Shown piece by piece: positions 16,598 to 20,613 of a stretch of 20,613 bases of DNA (position 1 is its first letter; each line of letters begins with the position of its first letter). The translations under genes were made by a program, and so were the position numbers. The notes below the pieces were generated by a model. The model saw only the letters and a program-made list of their open reading frames with translations, was not told where the DNA came from and searched no databases. Source of the stretch: CAYVDH01 sp964450355. Its GTDB lineage: Bacteria; Bacteroidota; Bacteroidia; NS11-12g; UBA955. Location of the stretch: contig CAYVDH010000045.1 in the NCBI GenBank assembly GCA_964450355.1, positions 1 to 20,613 on the forward strand. Direction: 5' to 3'.

Positions 16598-17512
16598 ATG
16601 AGTACAAAATTATTAATATTAGTAGGGGCACCGGGTAGTGGGAAATCTACATTTGCGAGGTTTTTAATCAGGGTAGAGGATAATTGGATGAGGGTATGTA
16701 GAGATGATTTTAGAACCATGCATTTTGCCTCCTCTAACATGAGTCATTGGGCGGAAGAGAATTTAACATTGATGATGGATGGAGCTATAGAGCCAATGCT
16801 AAGGAAAAAAGTGAATGTTGTTGTAGATGCTACTCATTGCAAAGCAGAGTACATCAATCATTACATTCATAAATTTAATCATTTAGCAGATATAGAATTC
16901 AAACTTTTTGATGTTCCATCACAAGAAATATCAGAAAGATGCGAGCTAAGATTTAAAGAGACTGGAAAGTTTATACCAAACAATGTACAAGCAAAATACC
17001 TGTCTGAATTCAATCATTTAAAAGCAACATTTGATTTCAGTAAAAGAATCAGAAAAACAGAAAAGCAACAATTAGATTATTTAAAGTTTGATGAGAGTTT
17101 AACTAAAGCGATTATTTGTGATTTAGATGGGACATTGGCATTGTTAAACGGAAGAAGTGCTTATGATGCAAGTAAATGTGATGAAGATGCTTTAAATGTG
17201 CCTGTTGCTAAAGTTTTATCTTTGTTTAAACAAGCTGATTATAAAATTTTATTGGTGTCAGGAAGAGAAGATAAGTTCATTCAACCAACTAAAAAGTTTT
17301 TAGAAAAGCAAAATGTCTTATATGATTTATTATTGATGAGAGAAAGCGGAGATTACAGAAAAGACAGCATCATCAAGAAAGAAATATTTAGAAACCATAT
17401 TGAAGGGAATTATGCCATTGAATTCGTATTAGACGACAGAAATCAGGTAGTTGATTTGTGGAGAAACGAATTAAAAATTCCATGTTTTCAAGTAGATTAT
17501 GGGGATTTTTAA
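16598..17512 (+). CDS. pnkp1: Pnkp1, T4 PseT-like polynucleotide 5'-kinase/3'-phosphatase
   Basis: 304 aa, collinear along its length with phage T4 polynucleotide kinase/phosphatase (301 aa). The kinase domain has P-loop GAPGSGKST (10-18) and the RDDFR motif (35-39) with D36 as the likely general base. The HAD phosphatase domain starts at about 170 with DLDGTLA: D175 nucleophile, D177 acid/base. Other matching blocks are NGRSAYDASKCDED, LLVSGRE, RKDSIIKKEIF, LDDRNQVVDLWR, and a C-terminal FQVDYGDF that mirrors the T4 end. It heals ends left by ribonucleases, phosphorylating 5'-OH and removing 2',3'-cyclic or 3'-phosphate. The phosphatase is HAD type, unlike the calcineurin-like one in fused clostridial Pnkp. 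Last gene of the operon, with a ncRNA promoter 19 nt downstream. Confidence 0.95.
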   Translation: MSTKLLILVGAPGSGKSTFARFLIRVEDNWMRVCRDDFRTMHFASSNMSHWAEENLTLMMDGAIEPMLRKKVNVVVDATHCKAEYINHYIHKFNHLADIEFKLFDVPSQEISERCELRFKETGKFIPNNVQAKYLSEFNHLKATFDFSKRIRKTEKQQLDYLKFDESLTKAIICDLDGTLALLNGRSAYDASKCDEDALNVPVAKVLSLFKQADYKILLVSGREDKFIQPTKKFLEKQNVLYDLLLMRESGDYRKDSIIKKEIFRNHIEGNYAIEFVLDDRNQVVDLWRNELKIPCFQVDYGDF

Positions 17513-17530
17513 ATACCGATAAAAATACCT

Positions 17531-17538
17531 TATTTTTG
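17531..17538 (+). promoter_or_regulatory. -7 box of the downstream ncRNA
   Basis: TATTTTTG fits TAnnTTTG and lies 7 nt before the first base of the perfect closing stem of the RNA, the expected spacing to a transcription start near 17543-17545. A T-run at 17506-17510, at the end of pnkp1, is at -33 distance but lacks the G of TTTG. Confidence 0.6.
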
Positions 17539-17543
17539 CACCC

Positions 17544-17726
17544 GAAAGGTCGGTCATAATTTGAAAAAATTAACATCATTTCAAAACTGGCTCAACCGCT
17601 ATTTCAAAACCAGGCTTTTTTACCCTAGGGGATTTGTATTTTATTACAGACGTTAGAAGGTTGCGATTCATGTGGAGGCTAAATCCTATTAATTTACGGA
17701 TTTTTATCAAAAGCCGACCTTTTTTA
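17544..17726 (+). ncRNA. Structured ncRNA, about 180 nt, possibly 6S-type (6S-Flavo)
   Basis: No coding potential is seen. The ends form a perfect 9-bp stem, AAAGGTCGG (17545-17553) with CCGACCTTT (17714-17722), followed by a U-run. Inside there are several pairings: TTTGAAA (17560-17566) with TTTCAAA (17579-17585); CTGG (17587-17590) with CCAG (17610-17613), whose loop CAACC (17593-17597) can pair with GGTTG (17659-17663) as a pseudoknot; and AAATCC (17681-17686) with GGATTT (17698-17703). Length, own promoter, long closing stem and free-standing position recall 6S RNA, known in Bacteroidota as 6S-Flavo. I see no signatures of tmRNA, RNase P RNA or SRP RNA. A second copy of ATTTCAAAAC (17578-17587 and 17601-17610) is a notable repeat. 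That it is a real RNA is fairly likely; the family is uncertain. Confidence 0.6.
17714..17726 (+). terminator. Terminal stem arm and U-run ending the ncRNA
   Basis: The 3' arm CCGACCTTT runs into a six-T stretch (17720-17725). Paired with the 5' arm at 17545-17553, it forms a GC-containing helix followed by U residues, which could stop transcription intrinsically. The intervening loop is long, so efficient termination would rely on the folded ncRNA. Confidence 0.45.
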
Positions 17727-17766
17727 TTTAATTCTTAGACCATTAGGTTTTTATCGTAATTTTATA

Positions 17767-17774
17767 TAAACTTG
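17767..17774 (+). promoter_or_regulatory. Weak -7 box for the lipoprotein operon
   Basis: TAAACTTG differs from TAnnTTTG by one base and ends 4 nt before the ATG at 17779, so the transcript would be nearly leaderless. A T-run at 17748-17752 is a poor -33 element. The candidate is tentative; read-through from the ncRNA is an alternative. Confidence 0.25.
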
Positions 17775-17778
17775 TATA

Positions 17779-18756
17779 ATGAAAATTTTAATCCCTTTAT
17801 TCATTCTATTATTTTCTTGTAAAAATCATGTGAAAAATGAATCTAAAGTGAATGATGAAGTGATGGATTCTCAGCAAAATTTAAGTTTGGATGATAGTTT
17901 AAATAGTTATCAGAAAAATAGAAATGAACAAAATAAAAATCAATTTATATTAACTCAAAATGATTTATTAGGGATATATGTTGGATGGTTTGTGCCAAAT
18001 ATCGATTCGGAAGAGCTGGGTAAAAAAACTTTGGGAAATGAAGCTATCTATTGGGATAGACAAAATAAAATCAACATTTCGATTGATAGTATTCGTGATG
18101 GGAGTGTGTATGGGCACAGTGTAGTGGCTGGTAATATGAGGGTTTTCAATGGCAGGTTAAGTGAGAGTGCCAATGCATTTGTCATAGAAGCTAGGGAACC
18201 TGGTACAGACAAATACGATGGATTGTTTAAAATGAAATTTAGAAAAGGTTCAATAATTCTTAAAGGGAATTGGACCGCTTATAAAAAAATTGATATTTCC
18301 CAAAGAAGTTTTCATTTGGGAAAGACGTTATTTAGTTACAATCCAAATCTAAATATTGAAAATTCTAGAAGTTATGTAGATTGGAATAAAATGAAAGTAA
18401 AAAAAGAAAAATATAAATATGAGAATGAAGTTTATGAAGAAATTAGTGAAAGTTTTAGTACTTCTACAAATGCGATATATAAAATAAATGCTTCAGTTAA
18501 ATTGTTGACAAAAAAAGATGTTGAAAATTTAAAGAAAGGAGATTTGTTAATCATCAGAAATGCAATTTATGCAAGGCATGGGTATTCGTTTAAAAACAGA
18601 ACGTTGAGAGTGTTTTTTGATCAGCAAGATTGGTACATTCCATACACCATTGATATAAAATCTAAATTAACTGAAATTGAACTTAAAAACATTGAATTAT
18701 TGCTAAAATATGAAAAAAATGCTGAGGAATATTATGATACTTTTGGCAGGGGCTAA
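17779..18756 (+). CDS. Lipoprotein with C-terminal YARHG domain
   Basis: 325-aa predicted lipoprotein: short basic start, hydrophobic core and lipobox LLFSC with C14 as the lipidated residue. A polar Asn/Ser/Lys linker (15-60) follows, then a beta-rich domain (about 63-190) that begins LLGIYVGWF and contains repeated strand-turn units, and a charged linker. The C-terminal YARHG domain (about 245-320) shows IRNAIYARHGYSF (Y264-G268) followed by FDQQDWY; this domain is common in extracellular bacterial proteins and is thought to bind cell-wall or surface material, without proof. It is likely attached to the outer membrane. Its 3' end overlaps the VanX-like gene by 47 nt in another frame, so the two are probably expressed together. 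Confidence 0.85.
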   Translation: MKILIPLFILLFSCKNHVKNESKVNDEVMDSQQNLSLDDSLNSYQKNRNEQNKNQFILTQNDLLGIYVGWFVPNIDSEELGKKTLGNEAIYWDRQNKINISIDSIRDGSVYGHSVVAGNMRVFNGRLSESANAFVIEAREPGTDKYDGLFKMKFRKGSIILKGNWTAYKKIDISQRSFHLGKTLFSYNPNLNIENSRSYVDWNKMKVKKEKYKYENEVYEEISESFSTSTNAIYKINASVKLLTKKDVENLKKGDLLIIRNAIYARHGYSFKNRTLRVFFDQQDWYIPYTIDIKSKLTEIELKNIELLLKYEKNAEEYYDTFGRG

Positions 18757-19420
18757 TTTGTTTTCTTGTCAAAACAAAGTTCAGAACAATCAACCTGTTA
18801 ATGAGAAAATAATTGCAATTCAAGATTCAAATACATTAGATTCAAATGTTGTTTCAACTATAGAATTGGTTGAAAATAAAGAGGGGTTTAAAGAAGTGAT
18901 TTTAGATAATGAATATTTCTTAAATGAAATGAAATATGCAACAAAAGACAATTTTCTGAAAGCTAAAATATACCCATGTGCTAAATGTTATTTGCGCCAA
19001 CAAGTTTCTGAATCATTAATTAATGCCAGTAAAATAGCTAAACAAAAGGGATATAAATTAATCGTGTTTGATTGTTACAGACCACTCAGTCTTCAAAAGA
19101 AAATGTTTGAAATTGTCTCCAATAAAAAATACGTAGCTGACCCCAAAAAAGGGTCTAAGCATAACCGAGGTGCAGCAGTGGATGTTGGATTAGCCAATGA
19201 AGATAATACTCCATTAGATATGGGAACTGAATTCGATGATTTTTCAGAAAAAGCTCATTATTCAAATTCTGAAATTAGTAGTATCGCAAAAAACAATAGA
19301 TTAATTCTCAGAAATATAATGACACAAGCTGGGTTTGAGCCATACGAAAATGAATGGTGGCACTTTAATTTTAAAAATGTTGATTTCCCATTGTCTGATT
19401 TTGAATGGTCATGCCAATAA
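18710..19420 (+). CDS. VanX-like D-Ala-D-Ala dipeptidase lipoprotein
   Basis: 236-aa zinc peptidase of the VanX/DdpX (M15) type that would hydrolyse D-Ala-D-Ala or related wall peptides. A lipoprotein signal is present (LFSC, C20), so it acts in the periplasm rather than the cytosol as VanX does. The zinc ligands are H151 and D158 in SKHNRGAAVD and H218 in ENEWWHF, with E215 as the catalytic base; R124 in DCYRP matches the conserved VanX arginine. No vanR/S, vanH or D-Ala-D-Lac ligase is in the window, so glycopeptide resistance is not implied; peptidoglycan turnover or D-Ala recovery is more likely. The start is ATG at 18710, within the previous gene; ATG 18719 and 18731 are alternatives, but the signal peptide fits the longer form. 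Confidence 0.88.
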   Translation: MKKMLRNIMILLAGANLFSCQNKVQNNQPVNEKIIAIQDSNTLDSNVVSTIELVENKEGFKEVILDNEYFLNEMKYATKDNFLKAKIYPCAKCYLRQQVSESLINASKIAKQKGYKLIVFDCYRPLSLQKKMFEIVSNKKYVADPKKGSKHNRGAAVDVGLANEDNTPLDMGTEFDDFSEKAHYSNSEISSIAKNNRLILRNIMTQAGFEPYENEWWHFNFKNVDFPLSDFEWSCQ

Positions 19421-20052
19421 AAAAAATAGTCTATAGTTTTTTCATTCTTGCTTTTATTTATTTTGCTTATTTAATGCTGTTAATTACTTTGCAGTATTTT
19501 CCATTCAATTTAAATGTCTCTTTTTTGCAATTAAAAGATCAATTGACGGAGAAACATTATTTAATCTCATTTTTTATTCATGTTTATTCAAGTTTTATAG
19601 TATTAATCATTGGGTTTCTGCAATTTCTTAATTTCATTAGATTTCGTTTTCCTAAAGTACATAAAATTTTAGGGTATATTTACATTGTTTTAGTTCTCAC
19701 TCTCTCTTCACCATCAGGATTTATAATGGGTGTGTATGGGAATGGAGGTGTGTTTTCACAAATATCATTTTGCTTACAATCTTTATTGTGGTTTGTCTTC
19801 ACTTTTTATGCCTACAAAATGGCAGTTATGAAAAATTATTCAATGCATCTTAATTTGATGATGTATAGTTACGCAATGACTTTGTCTGCAATAAGTTTAA
19901 GATTGTTTAAATGGATAATTGTAAATGCAATGGAATTACCTCCAATGGATACATATAAAATAGTGGTGTGGTTAGGTTGGATTTTTAATTTATTAGTAGT
20001 TTTTACAATAATAAATGTTAGAAAAAGGAAATTATTTCAATCGTTAAATTAG
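19405..20052 (+). CDS. DUF2306-like six-helix membrane protein
   Basis: 215-aa integral membrane protein with six hydrophobic segments (about 8-29, 51-75, 84-108, 117-138, 145-168 and 182-204). Features that resemble DUF2306 are FPKVHKILGYIYIVLVL (H86), a histidine at 59 in the second helix, and SMHLNLMMYSYAMTLSAISLR (H148), where the histidines could bind haem or metal. The function is unknown in this family. The ATG at 19405 overlaps the VanX-like gene by 16 nt; ATG 19411 is an alternative. The gene ends 1 nt before the stop of the convergent gene on the other strand, leaving no separate terminator. Confidence 0.7.
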   Translation: MVMPIKKIVYSFFILAFIYFAYLMLLITLQYFPFNLNVSFLQLKDQLTEKHYLISFFIHVYSSFIVLIIGFLQFLNFIRFRFPKVHKILGYIYIVLVLTLSSPSGFIMGVYGNGGVFSQISFCLQSLLWFVFTFYAYKMAVMKNYSMHLNLMMYSYAMTLSAISLRLFKWIIVNAMELPPMDTYKIVVWLGWIFNLLVVFTIINVRKRKLFQSLN

Positions 20053-20053
20053 G

Positions 20054-20613
20054 TTATTCATGTAACAGTTTATAATCGTTTTTTATTGTTTTTTCTTTGA
20101 ATAAAATATGACATATAAAACCTGAAATAAACATAAAACTAAAAATAAAAATTTGTAATGTCAGAAATGTATAAAAGTTTTTGTTTTTAAATAAAGTTAA
20201 ACTATAATCTATGTTTTTTAAAATAGATTCATTGGATAATAAATCATCAATTACAAATGTAGTAAAATAAGCTATAAACATAGATAATGATATTTTTACA
20301 ACTATTAGATATTGTTTAAATACAAAGTTTAATAATGTGATGAATAAGGTGTATTCACCTGCATGATAAATAGCTACATCTAATGCGTTTATATTGTCAT
20401 TGTATTGGATTAAAAGATAGGTGCTTATTAATAAAAAACAAAAAAATAAAAAAGTTTTTAAAATCTCATTTTTAAAAACTAGTGAACAAATGATATATCC
20501 TATAAATAGTTGTAATGGGGCAATCAAATCAATAATATTTAATCTAAAATATGGGCTGTTGATAAAAAATAGTGCCTCATTTTTTTTTAAATCTGGTAAA
20601 AAAAAATCTATTA
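20054..20613 (-). CDS. Membrane protein, 5' end beyond the window (partial)
   Basis: The minus-strand frame ends at TTA 20054-20056 and stays open to the window edge. At least 186 residues are present, and the true start lies outside. The visible part begins in a segment reading IDFFLPDLKKNEALFF and includes NSPYFRLNIIDLIAPLQLF; about five hydrophobic helices follow. A TTG at 20527 could be mistaken for a start, but the upstream residues look equally coding. No domain is recognised; it may be a small polytopic membrane protein with an acyltransferase-like helical layout, which I cannot support further. It converges on the DUF2306-like gene. Confidence 0.6.
   Translation of the reverse strand, partial: IDFFLPDLKKNEALFFINSPYFRLNIIDLIAPLQLFIGYIICSLVFKNEILKTFLFFCFLLISTYLLIQYNDNINALDVAIYHAGEYTLFITLLNFVFKQYLIVVKISLSMFIAYFTTFVIDDLLSNESILKNIDYSLTLFKNKNFYTFLTLQIFIFSFMFISGFICHILFKEKTIKNDYKLLHE

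Noticed and set aside
17388..17579. 63-aa minus-strand frame across the end of pnkp1 and the start of the ncRNA
   Set aside because: It is antisense to the conserved C-terminus of Pnkp1 and crosses the ncRNA promoter and closing stem; no family features.
17545..17722. Terminal inverted repeat of a small mobile element (MITE)
   Set aside because: AAAGGTCGG/CCGACCTTT could be read as terminal repeats, but there is no target-site duplication, and the promoter box and U-run fit an RNA gene better.
17544..17726. tmRNA, RNase P RNA, SRP RNA or a riboswitch for the downstream lipoprotein
   Set aside because: None of the conserved sequence blocks of those RNAs is visible, and the RNA ends in its own stem and U-run about 50 nt before the gene.
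18710..19420. Vancomycin resistance determinant
   Set aside because: Only a VanX-like peptidase is present, with an export signal; no VanH, VanA-type ligase or VanRS genes are nearby.
20054..20527. Complete 157-aa gene starting at TTG 20527
   Set aside because: The same frame remains open with coding-like residues to the window edge, so the gene is treated as partial with its start outside.

Overview
The window is a gene-dense, AT-rich bacterial chromosome segment, most likely from the phylum Bacteroidota (Flavobacteriia-like). The grounds are low G+C, weak Shine-Dalgarno signals, several start-proximal TAnnTTTG (-7) promoter boxes, lipoproteins with an xxSC lipobox, and protein families typical of that phylum. 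I saw no tRNA or rRNA genes, insertion sequences or CRISPR arrays.

Left part (26-7773, + strand): a DEDDh exonuclease gene is followed by a tightly packed five-gene operon (644-7773). It encodes a small helical protein, a MoxR-type AAA+ ATPase, a beta-rich protein, a long protein with a von Willebrand A domain and a probable degenerate beta-propeller, and a membrane protein with a helical-repeat tail. This matches the architecture of the predicted MoxR-vWA-beta-propeller ternary conflict systems (bpX families). No experimental function is known to me for this exact set.

Middle part (7767-13957, - strand): a seven-gene operon is headed by a SpeD-type S-adenosylmethionine decarboxylase homologue with a TTG start. 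It continues with a DUF4178 zinc-ribbon membrane protein, a 52-aa one-helix protein, a DUF350 membrane protein, a membrane-anchored spermidine synthase, a Tat-exported FAD amine oxidase and a histidine-rich polytopic membrane protein. The set looks like a polyamine or aminopropyl pathway that ends at or beyond the cytoplasmic membrane. SpeD carries Ser where the family's catalytic acid is Cys.

Right part (14090-17512, + strand): divergent from speD, across a short region with paired TTGCG(C/T)AATTG repeats, lies a three-gene RNA-repair operon: Hen1 (RNA 3'-terminal 2'-O-methyltransferase), Rnl (RNA ligase) and Pnkp1 (T4 PseT-like 5'-kinase/3'-phosphatase). This is the Pnkp1-Rnl-Hen1 complex known from Capnocytophaga, which repairs ribotoxin-cleaved RNA and marks the repaired site. 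Just downstream (about 17544-17726) is a roughly 180-nt structured non-coding RNA with its own -7 box, a perfect 9-bp closing stem and a terminal U-run. Its size and form suggest a 6S-type RNA, but identity is not proven.

The end (17779-20613) holds a YARHG-domain lipoprotein, a VanX-like D-Ala-D-Ala dipeptidase lipoprotein, a DUF2306-like membrane protein, and a convergent membrane protein gene that runs off the window edge. A predicted conflict system, a membrane polyamine cluster and an RNA-damage-repair cassette side by side give the segment the character of a stress/defence region.
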